Shown one piece after another: positions 51,001-61,162 of a DNA stretch of 64,000 bases (its first letter is position 1; each line of letters begins with the position of its first letter). The notes below the pieces were generated by a model. That model was not told where the DNA came from. It made no database searches and saw only the letters and a program-made list of their open reading frames with translations. Origin of the DNA: Emcibacter nanhaiensis (GTDB lineage Bacteria; Pseudomonadota; Alphaproteobacteria; Sphingomonadales; Emcibacteraceae); NCBI RefSeq assembly GCF_006385175.1, contig NZ_VFIY01000005.1, positions 255,501 through 319,500 of the forward strand, read 5' to 3'. A program made the position numbers and the translations under genes.

Positions 51001-52281
51001 TTAGCCAAGTACCTTTCTGTCACGAGCAATGATCCAGGGCAGCGGATTGATAGGCATGCCTTTACGTCGGATCTCCAAATAGAGTTTCTGCCCCAGGGTT
51101 CCGGTGACCGTGCCGTCAGACGCCAGCTGAGTGGACGCCATCTGGCCGACTGGTTCACCTTTTAATACCCATTGACCGACAACCGCGTCAAGCCGGCTCA
51201 TGCCGGCCAGCAGAGTATGATAACCGTCTCCGTGGGAAATGATAAGAAGTTGCCCGTAGGAGCGGAATTTTCCTGAAAAGACAACGCGCCCGTCATGGGG
51301 AGCGATCACCGTGGCCTGGGACCGTGTATTGATGGTGATTCCTTTTGATTTACGGCCTTCCGGCGTGGTATCGCCAAAGCGGACGGCGATCGTGCCGCGG
51401 GCCGGCAGCGGAATGTTGCCTTTCGCCTGGGTAAAAGTGGAACTGCCCGAGGGCAGGGAGGCAACCTGGGCCGGGGCTGTTTCCTTGCCGGTTTCAACCT
51501 GCGGCCTGTCCTCCAGTCGTTTGGCGGCTTCGCGGGCGGCGTTCTCCCGCAGACGGTTTTCTTCTTCAATCCGCTCAATCAGTTCTTGCAGGTTTTGAGC
51601 CGTGGCGGCGAATTTTTTCAGCTTCTGGCGTTCTTGCCGGGTGGCCTGTTCCAGCTGGCGATGACGCATCTCGCGCGCACTCAACAGCTTGTTCAGTTCT
51701 TCCTGCGAGTCGCTCAGCTCGGCAAGCTCTTCCCTGAGGCCTTCCTGTTCCTGGCGGATGTCCTGGCGCAGGTCCTGCAGGTCGCCAATGTCCTGGCGGA
51801 TCGCCCGGGCCTTGCCTTCCAGTTCGGGCAGGATCACCTTCAGCAGGCTGGCGCTGCGCAGGCTGTTGACGGCCTCGTCGGGGCGGAAGGCCACCAGTTC
51901 GGGCGGTTGCTGGCTCAGGCGCTGCATGGCGCCGAGGGTTTCCGTCATCTGCCCGGTCCGGGCCTGCAGCCGCGCTTCCAGTTCCGTTTCCTGTTGTCCC
52001 AGGTCCAGCAGCTTTTCCTCGCGCTCGCTCAGGCGGCTTTCTGTGTCCTGCAGGTTTCCCGCCACCTCGACCATGCGCTGGCTGAGCTCGGAAATCTCCT
52101 GTTTGATCTGGCCGGCTTCGGTTTCATACTGGTGGGCCTTGAGGGTGGATTCCTCGATTCTCTTCTGGACGTCCTGAAGGTCCTGTTCCTGTTTGCTGGG
52201 GACCTCACCGACTGCCGGTCCTGCCGTCACCAGGCATAGCAGGAGCGAGGGGAGAATGATGTTTCTCCTCCGGCGCAGCAT
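51001..52281 (-). CDS. Murein hydrolase activator, EnvC-like
   Basis: A 426-residue exported protein: signal peptide (IILPSLLLCLVTAGPAVG), a long coiled coil (about 25-260) and a C-terminal LytM domain. In the LytM domain the metal-site residues are degenerate: GITINT replaces the usual H-x-G-I-D, and GYHTLLAGMS lacks the final His of the H-x-H. The protein is therefore a likely activator of amidases, like EnvC, and not a peptidase. The order gpmI-envC-ctpA is conserved in alphaproteobacteria. Confidence 0.9.
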   Translation of the reverse strand: MLRRRRNIILPSLLLCLVTAGPAVGEVPSKQEQDLQDVQKRIEESTLKAHQYETEAGQIKQEISELSQRMVEVAGNLQDTESRLSEREEKLLDLGQQETELEARLQARTGQMTETLGAMQRLSQQPPELVAFRPDEAVNSLRSASLLKVILPELEGKARAIRQDIGDLQDLRQDIRQEQEGLREELAELSDSQEELNKLLSAREMRHRQLEQATRQERQKLKKFAATAQNLQELIERIEEENRLRENAAREAAKRLEDRPQVETGKETAPAQVASLPSGSSTFTQAKGNIPLPARGTIAVRFGDTTPEGRKSKGITINTRSQATVIAPHDGRVVFSGKFRSYGQLLIISHGDGYHTLLAGMSRLDAVVGQWVLKGEPVGQMASTQLASDGTVTGTLGQKLYLEIRRKGMPINPLPWIIARDRKVLG

Positions 52282-52294
52282 ATGGTGAGACAGA

Positions 52295-53926
52295 TTACGC
52301 AGTAGCCCGGTTCTCCTGTTGTTGCAGCCCGTTGCCCTGTCGCTCGCCGGCGGCCACCACCTTGAGCAGGGAATGGCCGGTCATGGCGGCCGGCTGATCC
52401 AGTCCCATCAGGTCGAGCACGGTCGGGGCCACATCGGCCAGTTTGCCATTCTCCAGGGCCAGCGCCTCGCCTTGCGGCAGGTCGGCGGCGGCGGCCGGGG
52501 CATTGACCAGCAGGAACGGCACCAGGTTTGTGGTGTGGGCCGTATGCGGCTGGTCCGTCACCGGGTCCTTCATCAGTTCGATGTTGCCGTGATCGGCCGT
52601 CACCAGCATGGTGCCGCCGGCCAGTTCCAGGGCGTCGCGCAGACGGCCGAGGCTGGTATCGATGGTTTCAACCGCCTTGAGGGCGGCCTCCATGACGCCG
52701 GTATGGCCGACCATGTCCGGGTTGGCGAAATTGACCACGATCAGGTCGTATTTCTTCGAGGTAATGGCCTCGACCAGATTGTCCGTCACTTCCGGCGCCG
52801 ACATTTCCGGCTGCAGATCATAGGTGGCCACATCCGGGGACGGGATCAGGATCCGGTCTTCGCCGGCATAGACTTCCTCGCTGCCGCCGTTGAAGAAAAA
52901 GGTCACATGGGCGTATTTTTCCGTTTCGGCAATGCGCAGCTGGGTTTTGCCGCTGCGGGAGACAATCTCACCCAGGGTGTCGAGGATTTCCTCGGCCGGG
53001 AACAGGGCGGTCATATATTCGTTGAGGGCGGCGGAATATTCCACCATCCCTGTCTGGGCGGCGAATGTGATCAGCCGGTCCCGGGTGAAGCCGTCAAAAT
53101 GCGGATCCACAAAGCAGGTCAGGATTTCCCGGGCCCGGTCGGCGCGGAAGTTGGCCATCAGCAGGCCGTCGCCGTCCTTCATGCCGGCATAGTCGCCAAC
53201 CACAGCCGGCAGCACGAATTCATCGGTCTTGTCGTCGTTGTAGCTGGCCCCGATCACGGTGCGGGCGCTGTCATACTTTTCGCCTTTGGCCTCGGCCATG
53301 GCGTCGTAAGCCAGTTTAACCCGGTCCCAGCGTTTGTCCCGGTCCATGGCGTAATAGCGGCCGGAAACGGTGGCGATGGCCACATTGTCGAGACCGGCGA
53401 TGTCTTTTTCAAATTTTTCAATAAACCCGAGGGCGCTTTTCGGCGGCACATCGCGGCCGTCGAGGAAGGCGTGGATGGCGACCGGGACGCCCGCCTTGGC
53501 GCATTCCTTTGCCAGCGCAACCATATGGTCCTGATGGCTGTGCACTCCGCCCGGGGACAACAGCCCCATCAGATGGCAGGTGCCGCCGCTGTCTTTCAGG
53601 GCCGCAATCAGTTTCCTCAGGTTGTCCACCTCGCCCAGTTTGCCCTCGGCGATGCAGCTGTCAATGCGGGGCAGGTCCTGCATGACCACGCGGCCGCCGC
53701 CCAGGTTCATATGGCCGACTTCGGAATTGCCCATCTGGCCTTCCGGCAGGCCGACCGCCAGGCCGGAGGTTTCCAGAAAACCGCGCGGGCATTCTTCCAG
53801 GAACCGGTCGTAATTGGGGGTCGGAGCCAGGGCGATGGCGTTGTTTTCGCTGTCGTCACGGTAGCCCCAGCCGTCCAGAATACACAGGACAACCGGTTTG
53901 GTGGCATGAAGGGCTTTGCTGGTCAT
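52295..53926 (-). CDS. gpmI: 2,3-bisphosphoglycerate-independent phosphoglycerate mutase
   Basis: Interconverts 3- and 2-phosphoglycerate using two manganese ions, 543 residues, about 30 longer than usual at the C-terminus. PVVLCILDGWGYRDD carries the first metal ligands; GNSEVGHMNLGGGRVVMQ has the phosphorylated serine; VTADHGNIELMKD gives the last ligands. It heads the gpmI-envC-ctpA run; envC starts 13 bases after its stop. Confidence 0.96.
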   Translation of the reverse strand: MTSKALHATKPVVLCILDGWGYRDDSENNAIALAPTPNYDRFLEECPRGFLETSGLAVGLPEGQMGNSEVGHMNLGGGRVVMQDLPRIDSCIAEGKLGEVDNLRKLIAALKDSGGTCHLMGLLSPGGVHSHQDHMVALAKECAKAGVPVAIHAFLDGRDVPPKSALGFIEKFEKDIAGLDNVAIATVSGRYYAMDRDKRWDRVKLAYDAMAEAKGEKYDSARTVIGASYNDDKTDEFVLPAVVGDYAGMKDGDGLLMANFRADRAREILTCFVDPHFDGFTRDRLITFAAQTGMVEYSAALNEYMTALFPAEEILDTLGEIVSRSGKTQLRIAETEKYAHVTFFFNGGSEEVYAGEDRILIPSPDVATYDLQPEMSAPEVTDNLVEAITSKKYDLIVVNFANPDMVGHTGVMEAALKAVETIDTSLGRLRDALELAGGTMLVTADHGNIELMKDPVTDQPHTAHTTNLVPFLLVNAPAAAADLPQGEALALENGKLADVAPTVLDLMGLDQPAAMTGHSLLKVVAAGERQGNGLQQQENRATA

Positions 53927-54066
53927 TGGTTATTCATTCCGCTTCTGGCTTAATCCGGGCCGCAGCACCGAACATACATCTATATCTAAATTAGGTTAAT
54001 AGCGTGTAAAATCAAGCTTGTCAGGCCCTTTTGCGATAAAATGGGGCTTATGTGCGGGCACCGGTT

Positions 54067-54525
54067 TCAGTCCTTGTGATAGGGGTGCCCGGCAAGGATG
54101 GTGGAGGCCCGGTAAATCTGTTCCGTCAGCATCAGGCGCACCATCATGTGCGGCCAGGTCATTTTACCGAAAGACAGCAGGCGGTCGGCCCGTTCCTTGA
54201 CCCCCGGGCCATAACCTTCGGCGCCGCCAATGACAAAGGTGACGCATTGCCGGCCATCATCCTGCAATCGCTCAAGAATTTCTGCAAACTGGGGGCTGCG
54301 CATATCCTTGCCGCGCTCATCCAGGGCAATCACATAGGCATCGTCGGGGATGGCCGCCAGCAGAAGATCGGCTTCCCTGGCCATGCGTTCCGCGCCCTTG
54401 ATCGGCCGTTTTTCCTCCACTTCAGTGACGGAAACCGGCCAGGGCGTGCGTTTGACAAAAGTTTCAATGAGGTCGAGTTCAGGACCCTTTTTCAGGCGCC
54501 CGACGGCGATAATCCGGATTTGCAT
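54067..54525 (-). CDS. rlmH: 23S rRNA pseudouridine(1915) N3-methyltransferase
   Basis: A 152-residue SPOUT methyltransferase acting on helix 69 of 23S rRNA. ALDERGKDMRSPQFAEIL, TFVIGGAEGYGPGVKERAD and FGKMTWPHMMVRLMLTEQIYR form the knotted SAM site; the C-terminal YHKD closes the active site. It follows rsfS by 21 bases on the same strand. Confidence 0.96.
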   Translation of the reverse strand: MQIRIIAVGRLKKGPELDLIETFVKRTPWPVSVTEVEEKRPIKGAERMAREADLLLAAIPDDAYVIALDERGKDMRSPQFAEILERLQDDGRQCVTFVIGGAEGYGPGVKERADRLLSFGKMTWPHMMVRLMLTEQIYRASTILAGHPYHKD

Positions 54526-54546
54526 GGTCCTGCCCCGGTCCTGGTC

Positions 54547-54963
54547 CTAGGCCTCAGGCGCCATTTCGGGATGGTTGGCCTTGTCCGGGGTGAAGTCGGG
54601 CATCCACATTTTTTCCAGATTGTAGAATGCGCGGACTTCCGGGCGGAACAGGTGGACAATGACATCACCGGCGTCAATCAGGACCCAGTCAGCTTTTTCA
54701 AGGCCTTCCACCTTGCAGCTGCCAAAGCCGTTGTCCTTGACCGTCTGGATCACATGGTCGGCCAATGACGCCACCTGGCGGCTGGAACGACCGGATGCGA
54801 TGATCATCGAATCGGCAATGCTGGATTTGCCGTGAAGGCTGATTTCGGTGATTTCTTCTGCCTTTTTGTCTTCAAGGGCACTGAGGATAAGTTCCTTGAG
54901 ACTTACCGTACTGGACGGTTCCGAAGAACTTGGAATGTTCTTTGACTCCTGGGATGTGGGCAC
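54547..54963 (-). CDS. rsfS: Ribosomal silencing factor RsfS
   Basis: A 138-residue protein that binds L14 and blocks subunit joining in starvation. ELILSALEDKKAEEITEISL, SSIADSMIIASGRSSRQV and ADWVLIDAGDVIVHLFRPEV are diagnostic. The start is GTG at 54963, nine bases after the nadD stop; the ribosome binding site is weak, and no ATG lies before the conserved region, so coupling to nadD is likely. Confidence 0.93.
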   Translation of the reverse strand: MPTSQESKNIPSSSEPSSTVSLKELILSALEDKKAEEITEISLHGKSSIADSMIIASGRSSRQVASLADHVIQTVKDNGFGSCKVEGLEKADWVLIDAGDVIVHLFRPEVRAFYNLEKMWMPDFTPDKANHPEMAPEA

Positions 54964-54972
54964 GTTTGTTTT

Positions 54973-55626
54973 CTATAACCTCTCGGAATATAACGATTTT
55001 TCACGTATTGCAGTTGCTGACAAAGGATTTTTCCTGCCGTGGCAGAAAACCCATGCCGGCGGTTTCATTCCCGGCAACAGCGGAGCCTGTGTTTCGCTCA
55101 ACCGTTGCCGGTGAAATCTTTGCGCCGTTTTGCTGGCATTCGCCATCATAGAATAACCGGGACGATCAAAAATCGCAAATGGAACCAGTTCGGCGATCTG
55201 TTCCCACTTCTGCCATTTATCGAACTGGCCCAGGTTGTCGGCCCCCATCAGCCAGACAAAACGGACGTCCGGAAAGCGCTCCACAAGAATGCGCAGCGTA
55301 TCGGCGGTGTAATTTGTTCGCATCCGCTTTTCCAGGTCCATGACCGTGATGTGCGGATGGGCCGCCACCTCGCGGGCTTTGGCGACCCGGTCAGCCAGGC
55401 TCGCCATATCGCCGGTACCCTTGAGCGGATTCTGCGGCGACACCAGCCACCAGACATGGTCCAGACGCAACCGTTTCAGGGCGGCCAGGCTGATCTCCCG
55501 ATGGGCCGCATGGGCCGGATTAAAGGAGCCGCCCAGCAGACCGATGGTCATGCCGCGCCATTTGTTCCTGCCGGGCAGCAGCGGGAATTTGCCGGATAGT
55601 TTGTTTTCAGGGGCGGGTTTGACCAT
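54973..55626 (-). CDS. nadD: Nicotinate-mononucleotide adenylyltransferase
   Basis: Forms nicotinate adenine dinucleotide in NAD synthesis, 217 residues. [18 protein letters not shown] holds the nucleotidyltransferase GxFxPxHxxH motif; [13 protein letters not shown] and the C-terminal [10 protein letters not shown] (the ISxTxIR motif) complete it. The start at 55626 follows AGGGGC and overlaps the proA end by 20 bases; an internal Met (55551) just before the motif is an alternative with poorer spacing. Confidence 0.94.
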   Translation of the reverse strand: MVKPAPENKLSGKFPLLPGRNKWRGMTIGLLGGSFNPAHAAHREISLAALKRLRLDHVWWLVSPQNPLKGTGDMASLADRVAKAREVAAHPHITVMDLEKRMRTNYTADTLRILVERFPDVRFVWLMGADNLGQFDKWQKWEQIAELVPFAIFDRPGYSMMANASKTAQRFHRQRLSETQAPLLPGMKPPAWVFCHGRKNPLSATAIREKSLYSERL

Positions 55627-56875
55627 TGCCCCTGACCTGATATTTATAGCTAGTCAGCTGCTCGAGGCCGACCGGACCGCGGGCATGCATTTTGCCGGTG
55701 GAAATGCCGATTTCCGCGCCCATGCCGAATTCGCCGCCGTCGGCGAACTGGGTCGAGGCATTGTGCATGACAATGGCGCTGTCGACGCGTCCCAGGAACT
55801 CGGCCGCAGTTTCGGCATTTTCCGTGACAATGGAGTCTGTGTGATGCGAGCCGTGTTCGGCAATATGCTTGATGGCGCCCTCTACGCCGTCGACGCAGCG
55901 GATCGACAGGATGGCGTCCAGATATTCCGTGTCCCAGTCTTCTTCGCTGGCGGCGTTCATATCCGGGATAATTTCCCGGCATCTGGCATCCCCACGCAGC
56001 TCGCAGCCTTTTTCCCGTAGCGCCGCGGCGATCGGCGGCAGGAATTTTTCCGCCGCTGTTTCATCAATCAGCAGGGTTTCCATGGCGCCGCAAATGCCGG
56101 TGCGGCGCATTTTGGAATTGACGGCGATATTGACAGCTTTTTCCAGGTCGGCGTCTTTATCCACATAGACATGGCAGATGCCGTCGAGATGGGCCATCAC
56201 CGGCACCTTGCTTTCATTCTGAACCCGTTCAATCAGGGACTTGCCGCCACGGGGCACGATGATGTCCACCAGGCCGGCCAGGCCCAGCAGTTCGCCGACC
56301 GCGGAACGGTCCTGGGTGGGGATCAGCTGGATGGCGTCTTCCGGCAGGCCGGCGTCCTCCAGGCCCTTGACCAGGCACTGATAGATGGCCCGGCTGGAAT
56401 GGGCGCTTTCAGAGCCGCCGCGCAGGATCGAGGCATTGCCCGATTTCAGGCACAGGGCCCCGGCGTCGGCCGTCACATTGGGGCGGGATTCATAGATAAT
56501 GCCGATCACGCCGAGCGGCACCCGCACACGGGAAATATTGAGGCCGTTGGGCCGGTCCCAGCTGGCCATCACGTCGCCGACCGGATCCGGCAGTTCGGCA
56601 ATGGCTTCAAGACCGGAGGCCATGGCTTCGATACGGCCGTTGTCCAGCAGCAGCCGGTCCAGCATGGCGCCGGTGAGGCCGCGGCCCTTGGCGATTTCCA
56701 TATCCCTGGCATTGGCAGCCAGGATATCATCCTTGTGGGTCCGGAGCGCCTTGGCGGCGGCCAGCAGGGCGGCGTTTTTCTGTTCGGTGGTGCTTTCGGC
56801 CAGGATGGCAGCGGCTTCCCGGGCCGACTGACCCATGGCCAGCATCAGTTTTCTGATGTCATGTTCTGTGTTCAT
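55607..56875 (-). CDS. proA: Gamma-glutamyl phosphate reductase
   Basis: Second step of proline synthesis, 422 residues, ALDH-like fold. [20 protein letters not shown] and SVCLKSGNA-type sequence (here [16 protein letters not shown]) bind NADPH; the catalytic Cys is in [13 protein letters not shown]. The ATG at 56875 ([11 protein letters not shown]) starts the conserved region and has GGAAA before it. Lies 40 bases downstream of proB. Confidence 0.95.
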   Translation of the reverse strand: MNTEHDIRKLMLAMGQSAREAAAILAESTTEQKNAALLAAAKALRTHKDDILAANARDMEIAKGRGLTGAMLDRLLLDNGRIEAMASGLEAIAELPDPVGDVMASWDRPNGLNISRVRVPLGVIGIIYESRPNVTADAGALCLKSGNASILRGGSESAHSSRAIYQCLVKGLEDAGLPEDAIQLIPTQDRSAVGELLGLAGLVDIIVPRGGKSLIERVQNESKVPVMAHLDGICHVYVDKDADLEKAVNIAVNSKMRRTGICGAMETLLIDETAAEKFLPPIAAALREKGCELRGDARCREIIPDMNAASEEDWDTEYLDAILSIRCVDGVEGAIKHIAEHGSHHTDSIVTENAETAAEFLGRVDSAIVMHNASTQFADGGEFGMGAEIGISTGKMHARGPVGLEQLTSYKYQVRGNGQTRP

Positions 56876-56915
56876 GTGCGTTTCCAGCGATTTTCTTTTT
56901 ACTTTGATGTAAGCG

Positions 56916-58046
56916 TTATTTAACGCCGTTTCCGGAAATAACAAGGTCGCTGCGGTGGATTAATTCCTCCCGTCCGACATATCCGAGGATTTGTTCGATC
57001 TCGTTGCTGCGGCGTCCTTTGAGCTGTCCGGCTTCCTGTGAGGAATAGGAAATCAGTCCGCGACCGATTTCTTCCCCGCTAATATCAACCACTGTGACCG
57101 TGTCGCCCCGATCAAAGGTTCCGGCGACCCGGACCACGCCGGCCGGCAGCAGGCTCTTGCCGTTTTTCAGGGCTTTCACCGCGCCATCGTCAATGGTCAG
57201 GGTACCACAGGTTTCCAGGGTTCCCATAATCCATTGTTTCTTGGCTGCCAGCGGGTTTTCCGCCGGTTTGAACCAGGTGCCGTGCCAGTCTTTGAGATAG
57301 CCGGAAACGGGATGGTTTTTGGTGCCGTTGATGATGACCATGTTGCAGCCGCCCTGGGTGGCGATCTTGCCGGCGGCAATCTTGGTGACCATGCCGCCGC
57401 TGCCGAAGCCGGTGGAAATAGGACTTCCCGCCATGCGTTCGATCTGCGGCGTGATCATGTTCACGGTAGAAACAAATTCCGCATGGGGGTTTTTGTTGGG
57501 GTCGGCCGTGTAGAGCCCGTCAATGTCCGACAGCAGGAACAGGCAGTCCGCCTCGCACATGGTGGCAACCCGGGCGGCGAGCCGGTCATTGTCGCCGTAG
57601 CGCATCTCGTCGGTGGCGACCGTGTCATTTTCATTGATCACCGGCACCACGCCCAGCTTGAGGAGCTGCAGGATGGTGTTGCGGGCATTGAGATAACGGC
57701 GGCGTTCTTCCGTGTCGCCATAGGTCAAAAGCACCTGGGCGACGGGCAGGTTATGGCGGCCCAGGCTTTCCCGGTAGGCGGCGGCCAGTTCAATCTGTCC
57801 GGCCGCGGCGGCGGCCTGGTTCTCCTCCAGCCGCTTGCCGGGCCTCAGCCCCAGCAGCTTGCGCCCGAGCGCGATGGAGCCGGACGAGACCAGGATCACA
57901 TCCTTGCCGGCGGCGCGCAGGGCGGCCACGTCCTCGGCAATGCTGGCGAGCCAGTCTTCGCGCAGCTGACCCTTGTCCGCGTCCACCAGCAGGGCGGAGC
58001 CGATTTTGATCACGATACGGCGAAAACTCTCTATGGTCTGTTTCAT
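56916..58046 (-). CDS. proB: Glutamate 5-kinase
   Basis: First step of proline synthesis, 376 residues: an amino acid kinase domain ([29 protein letters not shown]-type segment, [20 protein letters not shown]) and a C-terminal PUA domain from about residue 280. Full length, with the feedback-inhibition region intact. It follows obgE in the conserved rplU-rpmA-obgE-proBA order. Confidence 0.96.
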   Translation of the reverse strand: MKQTIESFRRIVIKIGSALLVDADKGQLREDWLASIAEDVAALRAAGKDVILVSSGSIALGRKLLGLRPGKRLEENQAAAAAGQIELAAAYRESLGRHNLPVAQVLLTYGDTEERRRYLNARNTILQLLKLGVVPVINENDTVATDEMRYGDNDRLAARVATMCEADCLFLLSDIDGLYTADPNKNPHAEFVSTVNMITPQIERMAGSPISTGFGSGGMVTKIAAGKIATQGGCNMVIINGTKNHPVSGYLKDWHGTWFKPAENPLAAKKQWIMGTLETCGTLTIDDGAVKALKNGKSLLPAGVVRVAGTFDRGDTVTVVDISGEEIGRGLISYSSQEAGQLKGRRSNEIEQILGYVGREELIHRSDLVISGNGVK

Positions 58047-58116
58047 TCGGTGGCGGCTTTCAGTTGACAGTGTGGCTTGTCAAACAAACACATATACTCC
58101 CGTGCGGGCGGCTGGC

Positions 58117-59223
58117 CTAGATCGGCGACCAGCCTTCCGGATCTTCCTCCTCTTCCGGTATCTCGTCCTCATGGTCATCTGTCAGGGTGGCGGCCGACAG
58201 ATAGGGGGCCGAGGCATCGGACATATCCAGTTCCCGGGCTTCATCGACATTTTTCAGCAGCGCCCTGAGAACCTTATCCACCCCTTTACCGGAAACACCG
58301 GACAGGGGCATGATGGGAGAGTCTGTAACTTGCCTGAGCTCATCCGTCAACATTTCGATCAGTTCGTCGTCCAGCGCGTCGATTTTGTTGAGGCCGATGA
58401 TCTCTTTCTTTTGCTCCAGGCCTTCGCCATAGGCTTCCAGTTCGTGGCGGACGGTCTGGTAGGCTTCGACCACATCCTCGCCGGTGCCGTCGATCAGGTG
58501 CAGCAGGGTGGCGCAACGCTCCACATGGCCGAGGAAACGGTCGCCCAGTCCGTGGCCTTCGTGGGCGCCCTCGATCAGGCCGGGAATGTCGGCAATGACG
58601 AATTCCCGCTCGTCCACGCTGACGACGCCAAGCTGTGGCTTCAGGGTGGTGAAGGGGTAATCGCCGATTTTCGGCTTGGCCCGGCTGGTGGCGGCAAGAA
58701 AGGTGGACTTGCCCGCATTGGGCAGGCCGACCAGGCCCACATCGGCCATCAGCTTCAGCTGCAGCCAGATCCACATTTCCTCGGCCGGGCCGCCGGGGGT
58801 GGATTTGCGCGGCGCCTGATTGACGGAGGATTTGAAGGCGGCGTTGCCGACGCCGCCCCTGCCGCCTTCCAGCAGCATGATCACCTGTCCCGGTTCGGTC
58901 AGGTCGGCCAGCAGCACTTCGTGGTTTTCATCAAAAATCTGGGTGCCGACCGGCACCTTGAGCACCAGGTCTTTGCCTTGGGCGCCGGTGCGGTTCTGGC
59001 CCATGCCGTGACCGCCGCGCTGGGCCTTGAAATGCTGCTTGTAGCGATAGTCGATCAGGGTGTTGAGACCTTCCACGGCCTCGACCAGTATATGGCCGCC
59101 GCGTCCGCCGTTGCCGCCGTCGGGGCCGCCGAATTCGACGAACTTCTCGCGCCGGAAGCTGACGCACCCCTGTCCGCCGGCGCCTGAACGGGTATAGATC
59201 TTACATTGGTCGAGGAACTGCAT
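58117..59223 (-). CDS. obgE: Obg-family GTPase
   Basis: Ribosome-associated GTPase, 368 residues. The glycine-rich Obg domain ([30 protein letters not shown]) is followed by the G domain with [25 protein letters not shown] and GLNKID. The C-terminal tail is acidic ([12 protein letters not shown]). Downstream of rpmA across a 164-base gap holding the rpmA terminator, so it probably also has its own promoter. Confidence 0.95.
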   Translation of the reverse strand: MQFLDQCKIYTRSGAGGQGCVSFRREKFVEFGGPDGGNGGRGGHILVEAVEGLNTLIDYRYKQHFKAQRGGHGMGQNRTGAQGKDLVLKVPVGTQIFDENHEVLLADLTEPGQVIMLLEGGRGGVGNAAFKSSVNQAPRKSTPGGPAEEMWIWLQLKLMADVGLVGLPNAGKSTFLAATSRAKPKIGDYPFTTLKPQLGVVSVDEREFVIADIPGLIEGAHEGHGLGDRFLGHVERCATLLHLIDGTGEDVVEAYQTVRHELEAYGEGLEQKKEIIGLNKIDALDDELIEMLTDELRQVTDSPIMPLSGVSGKGVDKVLRALLKNVDEARELDMSDASAPYLSAATLTDDHEDEIPEEEEDPEGWSPI

Positions 59224-59321
59224 GTTGTCGCTCTGGTCTAAACGTTTGTCGCCCCGATCATAGGCGGGGAGAGGTTATAAAAAAAGGATCAATCATAAAG
59301 GGCGTGGAAAAAGCCCAAAAG

Positions 59322-59358
59322 AAAAAGGGAATGCCGGATCAGACCCTGGGCATTCCCC
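59322..59358 (-). terminator. Intrinsic terminator after rpmA
   Basis: Read on the minus strand: stem GGGAATGCC / GGCATTCCC, 13-base loop, then TTTTTC. Confidence 0.8.
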
Positions 59359-59387
59359 TTTCGGAAACCTGTATGTTAAATTCCGGC

Positions 59388-59639
59388 TTAGTCTTCCACG
59401 TGCACGTAGCTGCGTTTCAGTTTGCCTTTGGAGAATTTAACCTTGCCGTCGGTCAGCGCAAACAGGGTGTGGTCCTTGCCCATGCCCACGTTGTTGCCCG
59501 GGTATACCTTGGTGCCGCGCTGGCGAACCAGGATGTTGCCGGCGACAACGGCTTCACCGCCGAATTTTTTCACACCAAGACGGCGACCAGCTGAGTCGCG
59601 ACCGTTACGGGAACTACCGCCTGCTTTCTTATGTGCCAT
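59388..59639 (-). CDS. rpmA: 50S ribosomal protein L27
   Basis: An 83-residue protein with the standard N-terminus [20 protein letters not shown] that reaches the peptidyl transferase centre, then [19 protein letters not shown]-type sequence (here [14 protein letters not shown]). It starts three bases after the rplU stop, so both are one transcript. Confidence 0.97.
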   Translation of the reverse strand: MAHKKAGGSSRNGRDSAGRRLGVKKFGGEAVVAGNILVRQRGTKVYPGNNVGMGKDHTLFALTDGKVKFSKGKLKRSYVHVED

Positions 59640-59642
59640 GAC

Positions 59643-60179
59643 TTACTTCTCCTCGGTTTTCTTGGTAGTGGTTTTCTTTGCGGCCGGTTTTTTAGCCGCA
59701 GTTGTCTTTTTCGGAGCTGCCTTTTTGGCCGGCGCCTTTTCTGCGGCGGCTGTCTTGGCCGGAGCAGCTTTCTTGGCAGCGGGTTTCTTGGCGGCCGGTT
59801 TGGCTTCTTCGGCTTTTTCAGCCGGTGCGGCTTCGGCTTTCTTGGCCGGGGCAGCTTTCTTCGCGGCGCCCTTGCCGATTTCCAGAACCTTCAGCACGGT
59901 CAGTTCCTGGCGATGACCTTTTTTACGGCGATAGTTCTGGCGACGTTTCTTTTTGAAAACGATAACCTTGTCACCGCGGGTCTGTTCCAGGATCTCGGCG
60001 GTAACCACAGTACCGTTGACGGTCGGGGAACCAACCTGAACACCTTTGTCATCACCGACCATCAGGACCTCGTCGAGGGTCACTTTGGCGCCGGCTTCAC
60101 CATCCAGTTTTTCAACCTTCAGGACATCATCTTTGGCTACTTTATACTGTTTGCCACCAGTTTTGACGACTGCAAACAT
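59643..60179 (-). CDS. rplU: 50S ribosomal protein L21 with a long Lys/Ala-rich C-terminal tail
   Basis: Residues 1-103 are a standard L21 ([18 protein letters not shown], then [20 protein letters not shown]). Residues 104-178 are a basic tail made of repeated KKAAPAKK / PAAKK-like units with some EE, resembling histone H1-type or AlgP-type tails and giving a protein of 178 residues. A strong promoter lies 110-145 bases upstream. The tail is in frame with no sign of frameshift, and the stop leaves the normal spacing to rpmA. Confidence 0.95.
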   Translation of the reverse strand: MFAVVKTGGKQYKVAKDDVLKVEKLDGEAGAKVTLDEVLMVGDDKGVQVGSPTVNGTVVTAEILEQTRGDKVIVFKKKRRQNYRRKKGHRQELTVLKVLEIGKGAAKKAAPAKKAEAAPAEKAEEAKPAAKKPAAKKAAPAKTAAAEKAPAKKAAPKKTTAAKKPAAKKTTTKKTEEK

Positions 60180-60248
60180 TTTGAATTCCTGTTTTTATCC
60201 TGGTCATAGCCGGTAACGAACAAGTGTCCGTATTTACAGACCGGGGTA

Positions 60249-60281
60249 TGACGATTCGTCAAACTACGGGAATCATCCCGT
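60249..60281 (-). promoter_or_regulatory. Structured leader of rplU
   Basis: Within the expected 5' leader: perfect stem ACGGGA / TCCCGT with a four-base loop (60266-60281) and the palindrome TGACGA-T-TCGTCA (60249-60261). Ribosomal protein operons are often autoregulated through such leaders; that role is inferred only from place and structure. Confidence 0.4.
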
Positions 60282-60296
60282 GTTCAGAGATGGCGC

Positions 60297-60324
60297 AATA
60301 TAGCGCCGGTAAAGCACATGTCAA
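60297..60324 (-). promoter_or_regulatory. Promoter of rplU-rpmA
   Basis: On the minus strand: TTGACA (60324-60319), 16-base spacer, TATATT (60302-60297). This is close to the alphaproteobacterial housekeeping consensus, about 118 bases before the rplU start codon. Confidence 0.75.
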
Positions 60325-60354
60325 GGTTTTTAAGGCCTTTGCGGGCAGCTTGTC

Positions 60355-60380
60355 GGTCTGTCCGGAAAAGCGGGCAGACC
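60355..60380 (-). other. Hairpin after the fnr stop, without T tract
   Basis: GGTCTGTCCG / CGGGCAGACC, nine of ten pairs, loop of six. It lies between the fnr stop and the rplU promoter on the same strand. It may end or protect the fnr mRNA, but it lacks the T run of an intrinsic terminator. Confidence 0.4.
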
Positions 60381-60391
60381 GGTGAAGGACG

Positions 60392-61162
60392 TTATTCCCC
60401 TTCAGCGATGTCGTGCAGTGCTTCCGGGTCGGTAAGAATGACGTGATGGGCGCCTTCCAGTCTGATCAGGCCGGCCTGGGCCAGCTTGGTAAACTGGCGG
60501 CTGACCGTCTCTACCGTCAGGCCGAGAAAATCCGCGACATCGGCGCGGCTCATGGGCAGATAGGCCTGGTTGACCGGATAGGTGCCGAGAAGCTTTGTTT
60601 TCTCCGCCATATACAGCAGGAAGCTGCATAGCTTTTCACTGGCCGATTTGCGCCCCAGCAGCAGCATCTGGTCGTGGGCGGACTGCAGCTCGGTGGTGGT
60701 CATGTCAAAGACCCGTTCGCCCAGCTTCGGCAGTTCGCGGAATTTTTCGGTGATTTTCCCGCGCTTGAAGCGGCAGGTCTTGACCGGGGTAATGGCTTCG
60801 GCGGTATAGGTATAGACATCCTTGCAGGCCAGGCCGAAAAAGTCGCCCGGGAACAGGAAGCCGGTGATCTGCCGCCGCCCGTCGGGCAGCATCTTGGACA
60901 GTCTGACGGTGCCTTCCTGCAGGTTGAACAGATAATCGGCCGGGTCTCCCTCGGCGCAGAGGATCTGCTTGGTGTCCCTGTTGAAGTCAGTGGAAATATC
61001 ATCCAGCAGGTTTATTTCTTCTTCATCGAGAACATTGCACATGGCAATGTGGCGGACACTGCATTTTTCACAGGCGGACTTGTGGTTGCAGTGCTCGGAG
61101 GTAATAACCCGCAATTTGGACCTGATTTCCCCGGTAGGGGATGTTTTCATGGGATTGTCCAT
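60392..61162 (-). CDS. Crp/Fnr-family oxygen regulator (FnrN type)
   Basis: A 256-residue transcription factor. Its N-terminus has Cys25, Cys31, Cys34 and Cys42; Cys31-X2-Cys34-X7-Cys42 is the FnrN-type pattern for a 4Fe-4S cluster, with a fourth ligand probably in TPVKTCRFKR. A cyclic-nucleotide-type beta roll follows (about 60-160), then a helix-turn-helix (MSRADVADFLGLTVETVSRQ). It should sense oxygen loss directly. The start at 61162 follows CAGGG; an internal Met at 61150 is possible. Divergent from a universal stress gene, with an FNR box between them. Confidence 0.92.
   Translation of the reverse strand: MDNPMKTSPTGEIRSKLRVITSEHCNHKSACEKCSVRHIAMCNVLDEEEINLLDDISTDFNRDTKQILCAEGDPADYLFNLQEGTVRLSKMLPDGRRQITGFLFPGDFFGLACKDVYTYTAEAITPVKTCRFKRGKITEKFRELPKLGERVFDMTTTELQSAHDQMLLLGRKSASEKLCSFLLYMAEKTKLLGTYPVNQAYLPMSRADVADFLGLTVETVSRQFTKLAQAGLIRLEGAHHVILTDPEALHDIAEGE

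Noticed and set aside
51001-52281. The M23/LytM protein as an active peptidoglycan peptidase.
   Set aside because: Key zinc ligands of the LytM domain are missing, so an EnvC-type activator role fits better.
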